Below are positions 47,056-55,915 of a stretch of DNA of 64,000 nucleotides, piece after piece. Both the position numbers and the translations under genes were made by a program. The DNA comes from Marvinbryantia formatexigens DSM 14469 (GTDB lineage Bacteria > Bacillota > Clostridia > Lachnospirales > Lachnospiraceae), in NCBI RefSeq assembly GCF_025148285.1, contig NZ_CP102268.1:3689501-3753500 (forward strand). Reading direction: 5' to 3'. Each line of letters begins with the position of its first letter. Within the stretch, counting starts at the first letter, position 1. The notes under the pieces were generated by a model, which saw nothing but the letters and a program-made list of their open reading frames with translations, was not told where the DNA came from and did no database searches.

Positions 47056-47582
47056 AAGGAACGAAAAACAGTATATCGTGGCTGATTTGAGTACTTAAGG
47101 AAAGACAGCTCGAATGCTGAAACCAGCCACGGCAGCTGGAAGTAACAAAAAAGAAAGCAACAGGAAAACGTCCACTGAAAAGTGCTGTTGCAGACCGAAT
47201 GAAAGTCAGTAATAAAAGATACAAAAAATGAGCCAGTAGTCGGCAGGAATACTTTCCATAGGGTAAGATTATGATTAGGAGCTGGGCTGACACCCTGGTT
47301 ATGGACGGGCGGGACGAGAGAAGTTAGGACTCAGCTTATGCGGGTTGATAATCCTGGTAGACACGGGAGGAACGCTGACGTAGATGGATGGGTATACACA
47401 AGGCCATGTAGAACGATGAGCAAGACGTTTTACTTTGTATACCTAGAATCCACTATTTTCGTACCAGATACAGAGAAATGTCCATTCCTATGGCTCCTTC
47501 TTCTGAGATATTTATTGATGGTATATTGAAAAAATCCTTGATTTTAAGGAAAAAAGACTTGACTAAATAGGGAGAAAGAATT
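47056..47582. other. Non-coding right end of IS110 remnant and leader of OLD gene
   Basis: No gene supported. CGTGGCTG (47077-47084) pairs with CAGCCACG (47124-47131). In IS110/IS1111 elements the non-coding ends encode the bridge RNA, so this may be its remnant; I cannot demonstrate it. The last part is the leader of the OLD-family gene. Confidence 0.35.
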
Positions 47583-49439
47583 ATGTATATCTCAAAAATA
47601 ACATTAAAGGATTTCAAGGCGTATGCTGATACGGTTATAATAGAAGTAAATAGGCAATTTAATGTAATAATCGGAGAGAATAATATAGGAAAATCAACTA
47701 TTTTTGAGGCACTTTTTCTCTGGAAAAAATGTTATGATGAAACTTTAACGAGTAATAAGAGAGATTTTTACAGCCAATCGGTTCAGTTGTACATTAGTTT
47801 TGACGAACTTTATTTTTTGAGAATAACAAAAGATGAAGATTTGTTCTACGGCACTAAGAGAACATGTGAAATTGAAATAGAATTCAAAGAAGACAATGAA
47901 AGTGCAAGTTATTCTTTGGGATTCATATTAACCAAGCCATCCATAGAGAATTCTTATATTCGCCTTTCAAGAAATAATTCAGAAGAATTCCAGCGTTTTA
48001 AAGCAGGCTTAGGGAGTCAAGGTATTAAGCTGGTAGACTTTTTGTTTATACAACAGACGGAACCGGTTGCAAAAGTTCTTTCAAAAGAGCCTTATATGTA
48101 TCCAGGGCAAGTCAAGAAGAAGATTGAAAAGGGTAAGTCCCACGAGGTGCTCCGAAATAAGATTATAGCTTGCGATTTAGAACTTCTGACGCGTAGAATG
48201 AAAGAAGTCCTTGGAACAGACTTTGCATTTAGAACCCCACCGAGAACAGAAAGAGAGAGAGTAGAGTATATTAATTTATTAGTTGAACAAAATGGAAAAA
48301 GACTGGATGTTGGTTTGCAGGGAAGTGGATTTTTGCAGGTTGCAGAGATCTTTTCATCAATTGCGATAATGGATAATGCACTTAATGTGCTGCTTATTGA
48401 TGAACCAGATTCACACATAAGCCCAAGAATTCAAAATAATCTGTTAAAATGTATCAAGGGAATTGAAAAGGTTCAAGTTTTCGTAATATCGCATAATGAT
48501 AACTTCGTGTCAGAAGTTAAACCCAATGAAGTGATTTTTGTAAACGCAGAAAACAAAAGAAATGGAACGATTAAGGCACTGAACGATGTAAATATAGATG
48601 CTTTGCACACTGCATTGGGAGGAGTTATTACTGGATTGACTCGATTGCAGAAAAGCAAACGTGTGATATTTGTTGAAGGCGACGATGATATCAGCTATTT
48701 GAAATCAATGAATGATACATTGAGGAGAGTGGAGAGCGATAAGTGTATCGATTTTTCAAGGGTGTCTTTTTGGTACATACGCGGAAAAGATAGTCTGAAT
48801 TTGAAAGTGATGGCAAATAAAAATCTTTTATCTCAAATTGTTCCAAATTGTAAATATGCGGCAATTTTTGATAAGGACTTTTCTACCGCAGCTGAAAATG
48901 CTCGCTTTATTGATAGTAATGTTCTGCATAGACTTGGAAATGGAGCGTGGGTACACACACATGATGGATATTGTATAGAATCAGTTCTCTTTTCAGACAA
49001 GGAGAAGCTTATAAACTATTTGCTCAAGCTGACCGGAACCGAGAATGAACAAGAAATTCGGGACTATGTAAATATGTTCTACAGTAAGGTTGAGGCGGAT
49101 TTGAGAAATGTAAGAAGCGAACTCTATGGTAATATGAAGGGAAAGTTTGCATCACAGAAAAAGCCTACTCGTCCAGAGTTGGAACGTGTTGAGTTTGATG
49201 ACTATGCAGGTGAAGCATCTGAGAAAGTGCAATATGCCATGCTTAAAGACAATATAAAAAAATTTGTTCTTGAATTAGAAGGGAGACTTGGAAAGAAGAT
49301 TATAGAGAGAGAGGATGACGAAAGTGAAACTATTTCTTCAAAAATGTTAAATACATATTTGGAAACAGCAGAAATATTAGATGATATATATGAGAATTAC
49401 CTTTGCTTGTTTTCGAAGATAAAATCGTTTGTCGAATAA
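47583..49439 (+). CDS. OLD-family ATPase with TOPRIM nuclease domain
   Basis: A 618-residue protein. The N-terminal ABC-type ATPase has Walker A IIGENNIGKST (about 29-39), a signature-like region GLQGSGFLQVAEIFSS, Walker B LLIDEPDSHI (about 271) and the H-loop VISHND. The C-terminal TOPRIM domain has VIFVEGDDDISYL (catalytic E, about 365) and AIFDKDF (DxD, about 430). OLD-family nucleases include the phage P2 Old protein and GajA, which block phages by DNA cleavage. No UvrD-like helicase partner is encoded next to it, so it fits the stand-alone type. AGGGAG precedes ATG. It appears intact amid decayed neighbours. Confidence 0.9.
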   Translation: MYISKITLKDFKAYADTVIIEVNRQFNVIIGENNIGKSTIFEALFLWKKCYDETLTSNKRDFYSQSVQLYISFDELYFLRITKDEDLFYGTKRTCEIEIEFKEDNESASYSLGFILTKPSIENSYIRLSRNNSEEFQRFKAGLGSQGIKLVDFLFIQQTEPVAKVLSKEPYMYPGQVKKKIEKGKSHEVLRNKIIACDLELLTRRMKEVLGTDFAFRTPPRTERERVEYINLLVEQNGKRLDVGLQGSGFLQVAEIFSSIAIMDNALNVLLIDEPDSHISPRIQNNLLKCIKGIEKVQVFVISHNDNFVSEVKPNEVIFVNAENKRNGTIKALNDVNIDALHTALGGVITGLTRLQKSKRVIFVEGDDDISYLKSMNDTLRRVESDKCIDFSRVSFWYIRGKDSLNLKVMANKNLLSQIVPNCKYAAIFDKDFSTAAENARFIDSNVLHRLGNGAWVHTHDGYCIESVLFSDKEKLINYLLKLTGTENEQEIRDYVNMFYSKVEADLRNVRSELYGNMKGKFASQKKPTRPELERVEFDDYAGEASEKVQYAMLKDNIKKFVLELEGRLGKKIIEREDDESETISSKMLNTYLETAEILDDIYENYLCLFSKIKSFVE

Positions 49440-49488
49440 ATATGGTATAAAATTGTTTTTATAGTTTTATTAGAACATGGATTATCCT

Positions 49489-49862
49489 ATGCCCAGAACC
49501 AAAGGAAGCAAGAATCTCCCAAGTCCGATATCTCATCACAAATCGTTGAGAAGCAGTTTATTATCAGCTCTCTCAGCGATGAGATTACTTCTATCTTTGC
49601 CAACATCGATGCTCTGAAGGCTGACCTAAAAGCTAAAAAATCAGCTTTGAAGTCCGCTGAGAAAGAAGTAGCCAAGTTCGAAGCAAAGAAGGCCAAAGCG
49701 GATCAGAAAGCAGCCGAAGAAGCAAAAAAGGCAGAAGCTGAGACTGTGCTGAAGAAAATGTTGGCCGACGGTATGAGTGCTGACGAACTCGGCCTCAATC
49801 CCATCAATGTACGCAAACTGTTAATCACTGTTGGCGTGTATCAGCCGGAGATTGTCGATTAG
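49489..49862 (+). pseudogene. Remnant of small plasmid/conjugation-type coiled-coil protein
   Basis: Begins MPRTKGSKN at 49489, a common start of small proteins on conjugative elements. After a frameshift near 49515 it continues with DISSQIVEKQFIISSLSDEI, a Lys/Ala-rich coiled coil (AEKEVAKFEAKKAKADQKA) and LADGMSADELGLNPINVRKLL to 49862. One frame break separates start and body. Function not known. Confidence 0.5.
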
Positions 49863-49916
49863 GTTAATAAACACAGAACCTCTGGCAGACCGTACACAGA
49901 AGCCATCGCAGCGACG

Positions 49917-50408
49917 ATGAAAGAAATGAATCTCTCCAAAGCCTCTGTTACCTCATATCTTCCTTATGAGAAGGGCGTGTATTTCCCAGCCGAAACGGAC
50001 AGTAATAATCTCAGCGTCGGAGCAGAGCGCATCCGCCGGATGTGGAAACGGAACGAAATTCTGGAGAAGCTGAGAATAGAACAGAGCGCGGAGACTTTGT
50101 GGGCAGTGGGGATTGAGTTCCAGGGATATAAGTTCCGTACCTATTCCGGGTTGGTATTCTCGTACAGTTTGAAGAAAGGGAGAGGAGATACCTACACGAA
50201 GGAGCTGTTCATCGACCGGCGAGAGAACAGCAAGAATCTGTGGGAATATTGTTCCCATCAATACCGGGAGGTAAAGCACATTGGCGTTTTATATATCTCT
50301 GATTTCCACGATTTTCTGGCTTCTTTTCATGACTTCCCTGTCCCATTAGGACAGGGAACACACTGGAAGGGCAAGCCGGGAGCTGGCAGAGCATCTCCGA
50401 TTTCTTGA
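49917..50408 (+). pseudogene. Fused remnants of mobile-element genes
   Basis: A 163-codon open frame whose pieces look like parts of different or broken genes. An N-terminal SKASVTSYLPYEKGVYFP...GAERIRR segment resembles small accessory proteins of conjugative elements (upstream codons GRPYTEAIAATMKEM continue it without a start). A FRTYSGLVFSYSLKKG...TKELFIDRRENSKNL segment follows, then unrelated sequence. The RRENSK motif recurs in another broken copy near 50920, so there was a partial duplication. No function assigned. Confidence 0.4.
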
Positions 50409-51185
50409 TGCCGATTCAATGACCTAAATGGAAAGCTGTGGAGAGCGGCGTACATTGTCGTGTTCGCTGTGTTTATGTTCCTGCTGGGTCTGACGTTTAA
50501 GATTGGCGGTGTTTTTTGGGGCAATGATCTGGATCATATACTATAGTGTATGATCGTATTCCATAAAGAACAATCCATCTTTCTCTTACAGCTTGCTATG
50601 TACTTTCCCAAGAGTTAAGATTTACCATAACCTTAGGTAGGAAAAGAAGTGGCTGTTCTTCCGGGGAGAAAAAACATTTGTTTGAATCGGAGGCAGAATA
50701 CCAGCAGAGAGCTGGCAGGAAAGCTCTGGAGAACCAGTCGGGTACCAGAAAGAAATTGCTGGAATCAGAACAAGAGTTTAAAGAACGGGCAGAAACGAAG
50801 ATATATCGAAATGCGGGAATTAAGCGTAAAATGTTTGAATCTCAGGAGGAGTATGAAAACAGAGCTAAAAAAGAGCTGTCCCTGCGGATTTCAAAAAAAT
50901 AGGATGATGGGTCAAGGATTGTTTATTGACTGCCGGGAGAACAGTAAAAGTTCTGGCTTGAGTTTCGTGAGGATTGTGTTTAAAAGGGCGGTAGAGAATC
51001 CCGATACTGTTTTTCCCTGCCCCCAAGGAGATAGGAGATCAGGAGGCATAGAACTCTGAGCGGGGTTTGCTTCTACAGATAATCATAAACGTTTTCATCT
51101 ATGGTTTAATAGGAGTCATAAGTAGTTCAAAGTTGTGACATATAAAAACAAATGAAAGCAAAAATATTAGGAGAACTTACAATTA
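50409..51185. other. Decayed mobilisation-type sequence
   Basis: Fragments only. About 50440-50546 would read KLWRAAYIVVFAVFMFLLGLTF, a membrane helix. 50678-50902 (74 codons) holds three degenerate copies of the unit (F/L)ESExEyxxRA. 50920-51030 matches the LFIDRRENSK motif of the upstream remnant and continues AVENPDTVFPCP. None has a complete gene structure. Confidence 0.4.
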
Positions 51186-51638
51186 ATGGATTATACTTTT
51201 AGTTTTCAATGTTTAGCGAATATACGCCCCGTTTCTTATTGGGGGTCAGACACTCTGGATGAATCAGCGCCAGAATATACTGCGCTGGACTGTGGAAATG
51301 ACTTGATAGATAAGTTTAAAGAATATTATGAATTGGGTTATAAAAGAGAGATTCCGCGACCTCACCTATTTGTCATTAATAACTCAGATGTAAATGCTTT
51401 TGCTGTGTATGAAAAAGAGCTGAGTGAATATTCACATATATTGAATGGTCATGTCGATAAAGATGGAGAGGGACACTTCGAGTTTGCAGATGAAGCGTTT
51501 TCGGAGGATGAGAGTCTGTTTCAGCAGATGAAGGAGTTTGATGCAGATGAGACAGCGATGAATATCCTTTGCTATATGGCTCGCAGTAGTTCTGAATCCG
51601 GGTATCGTAGCAGAGTGATAGGATCAATCAGGCATTGA
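51186..51638 (+). CDS. Unknown soluble acidic protein
   Basis: A 150-residue acidic protein (YTFSFQCLANIRPVSYWGSDTLDE at the start). No recognised domain, signal or membrane helix. Its stop overlaps the GTG start of the next gene by 4 bases, so the two are likely translated together; alternatively they are one gene broken by a frameshift. Confidence 0.55.
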   Translation: MDYTFSFQCLANIRPVSYWGSDTLDESAPEYTALDCGNDLIDKFKEYYELGYKREIPRPHLFVINNSDVNAFAVYEKELSEYSHILNGHVDKDGEGHFEFADEAFSEDESLFQQMKEFDADETAMNILCYMARSSSESGYRSRVIGSIRH

Positions 51639-52258
51639 GTGATAACAGTCAGCGACTGAAGCAGGTGGGCATTCCTGAAAGACTGATTAATATGGAAGCT
51701 CAGCGTTATGCTGACAGAATGAGTCTGGCATTCAATGAAAAAATCACAAATATTCGTCGTGATTTTAAATATCTGATGCTTGGTGTAAATGTGGTATTTC
51801 TTGTATTGGATGAGCGCCGGGCAAGGAACCTTAGTAGTATTGCAGATAAACAGGGAATTACACAAGAAGAGCGCACACGGTTCTATTTTACTTTAGGGTT
51901 ACAACTTATTCGCTCTGTAGATCATCCAATTCCGGCTCTTCGCTTGGATGCGGTTATTCGTATTATGGATGAGTATATAGAAAGTATCGAAGGGATGGAA
52001 AAAGCCGATGAAATTTGTAAAGAGGTAGCTGCCTATGTGTGGGAAGTGGAATTTCTTCGTTGTGATTACGACGTGAGTAAACTATATGTTCATATTGCAC
52101 ACACTCCAGCAGCACAAGATTTTATTCGGGAGATTGAGGCATTGTGGAAGAGGGAAAAGCATAAATTTAGACCATACATAGACCAGTTAGAACGATTATT
52201 CTATGAAAACAGGATTGTTGATATGAGCAATGATGGAATACTTTTAAATTCAGTATGA
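51635..52258 (+). CDS. Unknown helical protein coupled to upstream gene
   Basis: A 207-residue, mostly helical and charged protein starting at GTG 51635. It includes RLINMEAQRYADRMSLAFNEKITNIRRDFKYL and a C-terminal FRPYIDQLERLFYENRIVDMS. No known family recognised. With the gene before it, it forms a small cassette surrounded by mobile-element debris. Confidence 0.55.
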   Translation: MSDNSQRLKQVGIPERLINMEAQRYADRMSLAFNEKITNIRRDFKYLMLGVNVVFLVLDERRARNLSSIADKQGITQEERTRFYFTLGLQLIRSVDHPIPALRLDAVIRIMDEYIESIEGMEKADEICKEVAAYVWEVEFLRCDYDVSKLYVHIAHTPAAQDFIREIEALWKREKHKFRPYIDQLERLFYENRIVDMSNDGILLNSV

Positions 52259-52400
52259 GCTGACATTTCATTAAAAAAACCAGCCTGTAAACTTTCTGAA
52301 AAATTTTTCTCCGGTCGCTTGTAATGCGTTAAATTCAATGGTAGAATTACTGTAGAAGAGAATATAGAGGTGCATAAAAGAGAAAGAAGGCTGGGACGAA

Positions 52401-52598
52401 ATGTGTGAAGTCAGCGAAAAATGGTATAAAGAAGGCGAAGCGGCTGGAGAAGCCAGAGGCGAGATGAAAGCAAAGCGGGAAACGGCTTTTGAACTTGCTG
52501 ACATGGGTCTTCCGGCAGAAAAGATAGCAAAGGCTGTGAAAGTCAATCTGGAGACGGTGAAGGGATGGCTTTCCGGAACGCCGTCTTTGACAAGATAA
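52401..52598 (+). pseudogene. C-terminal fragment of Rpn-like nuclease protein
   Basis: 65 codons (MCEVSEKWYKEGEAAGEARGEMK, then ELADMGLPAEKIAKAVKVNLETVKGWLSG) match the C-terminal tail typical of Rpn-family PD-(D/E)XK proteins, compare the HTH-like tail of the gene at 162. The nuclease domain is missing. Probably a leftover; it could still be translated. Confidence 0.5.
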
Positions 52599-52822
52599 GA
52601 AGAGGAGTAAATGGTAGAAATGTAGATTCCCCTGTGAAGCAGATACACATAGCGTGAGGCTGAATATCTGGGACACAGGGGGTATCTTATGTAGTAAGCG
52701 TTTAATTCTTGGGTAGATAGACATTTTTCTATTTCAAGCTCATAATGATGATAGTAAATAGACTTTTACTCCACTTCATGGATAGGAGATAGAAATTTAC
52801 TGCATTTGGAGGAAAAAGCCAC

Positions 52823-53095
52823 ATGAGGATAAACAATAAAGAATTTAGAGAATGGACTGCGGATGATCTTCAAGTCCTTCTCCATAAATGATGCCTATCG
52901 AGAGAACAATTTTATTGATTATAAAGTGAATTTTGCACTACTTGTAGATAAGAGCAATAAGAAGGAAAAACAAAGGCGAAGCTTCTGCTCCGGACTACAT
53001 ATATGGTAAAGAAAGATGTAAAAAAAGAAATGAACAAAAATCCGTTGATAAATTTGGAAGAAATAGAGCTGGGAAAGTTTGCTGAGTAGTACAAA
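52823..53095 (+). pseudogene. AlbA_2/Schlafen-type ATP-binding protein, N-terminal remnant
   Basis: Starts at ATG 52823 with GGAGG upstream (INNKEFREWTADDLQVLLHK), breaks at 52889, and resumes one frame over with NDAYRENNFIDYKVNFALLVDKSNKKEKQ, the beginning of an AlbA_2/divergent AAA-4 domain. It breaks again near 53007. The rest of the domain is gone. Confidence 0.65.
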
Positions 53096-53147
53096 GAATT
53101 TTACTGTGGATAATTCCGTACTATACCCGTAAATGTAAGAGGTAGTT

Positions 53148-54200
53148 ATGTTAAGCGAAAAAGAGAAATTTCTCACAAATAAAAGACAGTGTGTCGACAG
53201 GCGTGGAAGAATAGGCATTAACAATCATAGTCCATTTAAACAAATACTTAAGGTTACAGGAGTAATTATTCTCATTTGGTTAGCTATTGCCGTGATTATT
53301 TCATATGTTTCTGTATTAAAGATGGAACCATACCTTGATTCTTCAGAATATGGTTATGAGGCTGTTTCTGCCATTGTTACCACGGTTTCATCAATTTGGT
53401 CGTCTATGGTTAGCGGTGTAGCAACTGCTGCCATTACTGTTTTTGGTGTTTGGTGGAGCATCAAAAATGATCGGGAGATGCATGAGAATGAGCAGAGTGT
53501 AGAGCATATGCCTTGCATAAAAATGCAGATGTCTTTCTGTGCGTCTAAAGATTATGAATATGATGATGAACCTTATATTACATTAGGAATCAGACCAAGT
53601 CTGGAGACAATTCATCTCTTTGAGAATTTTTTTAGTGATGAGAAAACTAAAAAGGAACTTGAAGAAGAACTACCGGAAGAATATCTAAACTATTATAAAG
53701 AAGGAGCCAGAATAATAAAAACAAATAAATATAAAAAATCTAACGAAAGAGTTTTTATAAGAAACAATACACGCCGGGCAGTGCAGTTGCCTAAGATAGA
53801 CAGAGACGAACTTGACTATGAATCGTCGAAATGTGTTTGCGTTGGCTTATTATTGAAAAATAAAGGAACTGGAGGAGCTTTTTTGGACTGTATAGTTGAT
53901 CAAACCAATGGTCAGGTCTGGAATTATCGAAAATTACTGGAAGTTGACGGATACTGCGAATTGAACGTTATTGTGGAGGACAATATGTTTGGTGAGGTGG
54001 ATTTCAGTACAGAATTTCAAGACCTTGTGGGGAATCGATACCATCAGAGATATCAGCTTGAAATATTACATTTGCACTCCGCAAGAGCCAGAGGAAGACT
54101 TTATGGGGATACAAATTATGTTGATATTTGGGAATCGAAATCGGATTATCCTATGCTTATGATTAGTGAATCCGTAAAAAGAACAAGAAAAGAGAAATGA
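53148..54200 (+). CDS. Membrane protein with large soluble domain, unknown
   Basis: A 350-residue protein. A basic head is followed by two membrane helices (ILKVTGVIILIWLAIAVIIS about 27-48; SGVATAAITVFGVWWSI about 86-105) and a C-terminal soluble domain of about 240 residues, probably cytosolic and beta-rich. No known family recognised. It appears intact in a region otherwise full of remnants. Confidence 0.7.
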   Translation: MLSEKEKFLTNKRQCVDRRGRIGINNHSPFKQILKVTGVIILIWLAIAVIISYVSVLKMEPYLDSSEYGYEAVSAIVTTVSSIWSSMVSGVATAAITVFGVWWSIKNDREMHENEQSVEHMPCIKMQMSFCASKDYEYDDEPYITLGIRPSLETIHLFENFFSDEKTKKELEEELPEEYLNYYKEGARIIKTNKYKKSNERVFIRNNTRRAVQLPKIDRDELDYESSKCVCVGLLLKNKGTGGAFLDCIVDQTNGQVWNYRKLLEVDGYCELNVIVEDNMFGEVDFSTEFQDLVGNRYHQRYQLEILHLHSARARGRLYGDTNYVDIWESKSDYPMLMISESVKRTRKEK

Positions 54201-54253
54201 GAAAGAATCCGAAGTGTAAGGACACTCTCTATAAGACACAGGAGTAAAAAACA

Positions 54254-54403
54254 ATGAACAGGAAAATAGCAGTAGCGGGAACATCGAAGGTATTGTACGA
54301 TAATCTGTACCCAAGTCGGACGATTGTCGGAACCGATGTGGAGAATACATGTCTTGTAAAGGCGGCGAAGACCTTTGCAGAATTAATCCCTCTGCAAGCA
54401 TAG
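54254..54403 (+). pseudogene. ugd: Internally deleted ugd remnant
   Basis: 50 codons: the first ten match the start of Ugd ([10 protein letters not shown]), then an internal piece ([17 protein letters not shown]) corresponding to codons about 150-168 of the intact gene at 28961, then a short tail VKAAKTFAELI. About 140 codons are missing between the two parts and the 3' two-thirds is absent. This shows that another surface-glycan locus or copy once lay here. Confidence 0.8.
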
Positions 54404-54590
54404 GCTTAACAATGCTTTTTTTGAAGTATTCAGTAGTTTTAATTTCACAGAATTTCTGCATCTCCTTGCGGATTTTGGCGGTCGAACAGTATTCAAGCAG
54501 TGCAGACAGTTTTCCACTTTCCAGTTTAACCTGCGTAGTGACTTGCGGACTAACTGTGGCTCCCCAACGGAATACATTGAATATTACGAC
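54378..54590 (-). pseudogene. C-terminal remnant of RecG/AlbA-like ATP-binding protein
   Basis: Minus-strand codons give QVTTQVKLESGKLSALLEYC, then EMQKFCEIKTTEYFKKSIV and KPMLAEGLI, the usual C-terminal winged-helix end of AlbA_2-type proteins; upstream codons in another frame give YSVGEPQ. Both ends are truncated. The same family is represented at 55268. Confidence 0.65.
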
Positions 54591-54597
54591 AAAAATG

Positions 54598-54700
54598 TAC
54601 CCCCTGTTCCGGAGGAACGGATACCGGAAGTCTGGAACTATGATATCGTGAATCCGGAACAAGGGATACCGTACTTAAGTGATTGTTGCTTGGGTCTGTG
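54598..54700. repeat. IS21 end remnant
   Basis: TGTTCCGGAGGAACGGATACCG (split over 54606-54627) and CCGGAAC-AGGGATACCG-ACTTAA match the left-flank repeats of the IS21 element at 32700-32770 with a few changes. Only the end is left. Confidence 0.6.
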
Positions 54701-54715
54701 AAAAAAAACATAAAA

Positions 54716-54760
54716 AAGAACGCTTTCAAGCATAATACCTGGAAGCGTTCTTCCTTTTTT
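54716..54760. terminator. Strong intrinsic terminator
   Basis: AAGAACGCTT (54716-54725) pairs perfectly with AAGCGTTCTT (54743-54752); CCTTTTTTG follows on the plus strand, and a long A-run precedes it, so it could stop transcription from both sides. It would end the minus-strand gene at 54792. Confidence 0.85.
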
Positions 54761-54791
54761 GTAAACGCCAAATAGCGAGCACCTTGACATG

Positions 54792-54980
54792 TTAAATACC
54801 AGCAACAAGGGATGCCGTAGCCAGGCTGTTCCGGAACGGATCCGCGGGACGCTCCGCGTGTGCGAAGTTTCCTCCATCCGCACTGACGTATACTTCCACA
54901 TGATGCTCGATCACTTCGAAGCTGGCCGGGTGGAATACAAGGCGTTTAGCAGGTTCTTTTTCTGTAAATGAAACTGCCAC
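54792..54980 (-). CDS. Small protein, unknown
   Basis: 62 residues from GTG 54980, which has GGAAGGGAGG 9 bases upstream; an upstream frame start at 55040 lacks a site. AVSFTEKEPAKRLVFHPASFEVIEHHVEVYVSADGG has no recognised domain. A terminator follows. Strong expression signals make it more than a shadow. Confidence 0.5.
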   Translation of the reverse strand: MAVSFTEKEPAKRLVFHPASFEVIEHHVEVYVSADGGNFAHAERPADPFRNSLATASLVAGI

Positions 54981-55046
54981 CGCTCGTACCTCCCTTCCGT
55001 TTTCTAAGGGATAGTATAACAGAAAAGGCCGGTTCTGCATAGCGGA

Positions 55047-55154
55047 TCAGCAGATTTCTGTACAGTTACATTCCCGGATGGTCAGACCACTGTCATTGCG
55101 CTGCTTAATCATTGCGGCCCAGCTGGCCGCACGGATCTGCATTATTTCATTCAT
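55047..55154 (-). pseudogene. IS66-type accessory (TnpA-like) N-terminal remnant
   Basis: 35 codons MNEIMQIRAASWAAMIKQ-RNDSGLTIRE resemble the N-terminal HTH of the small first protein of IS66 elements, then the frame runs out (CNCTEIC). GGAG lies upstream of the ATG at 55154. The rest of the element is missing. Confidence 0.45.
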
Positions 55155-55267
55155 ACTTGCGATCTCCTTTGAAAACCCAGAAAACTCCAATCAAAGTTTC
55201 TGGAGCTTTCCAAGTGGGTTTGATGAGATCATTATCGCATAAAAGCAGTTGCAAGTCAGTCTACGGA

Positions 55268-55792
55268 TTATGGAGCATTTACCAGTCCTAAATGTTCCAT
55301 CATCTCTGTTTTGCTATGTGGAACGACGCAGAATTCAACAAGCATCATCATTTTTGCAGTTTTATCTTGGATGTTGCCTGTGGTGGTAACTTGGGTGGTA
55401 TCTGTGGTGGTAACTTGGGAGGTTGGTCCAACAGTTGCAGTCGCCACCTCAGACAGCGGGATTGTGATGCGGAACACATCTCCTTCTACGAACTGTGGCT
55501 CCCCACCGGAATACATCTTAGTATATTTATAGGTATTTCGCATACCAGACCCCAGTTCATCGGCAAGCCCTATCTCACGGAATACTTTTGAAATCGGCGG
55601 GTTCTTCTGAAACGGGTCGAATGTTGCAAGGTTTAAGATGCCATATCCATGTGAAAGGTTGGCGTTTTCGGTATATAGTTTATCCTTTTCAAGGACCATT
55701 TTGGCAACATACCCACTTGAAAAGTCCCGATGCATAAGAAGGTTCGAAACAATTTCACGGAGGATATGATCTCGTGCGCTGACACTCTGCAT
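55268..55792 (-). pseudogene. C-terminal part of RecG/AlbA-like ATP-binding protein
   Basis: 174 codons with SARDHILREIVSNLLMHRDFSSG, FDPFQKNPPISKVFREIGLADELGSGMRNTYKY, and SGGEPQFVEGDVFRITIPL: the GHKL-like C-terminal half of AlbA_2 proteins. The N-terminal half is absent upstream (the minus strand runs into unrelated sequence), so this is a truncated gene. Confidence 0.75.
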
Positions 55793-55915
55793 CCCTTCTA
55801 AATGGGAGTGAAAAATGTCTCTAAGACTGGCTTGCTATTCAACTGTCTGTGAGGTAAAATAAAGGCAGGATGTTCAGAAAAGATTGTGTCAGGCAGGAAA
55901 GGAGGATGGGATTGC

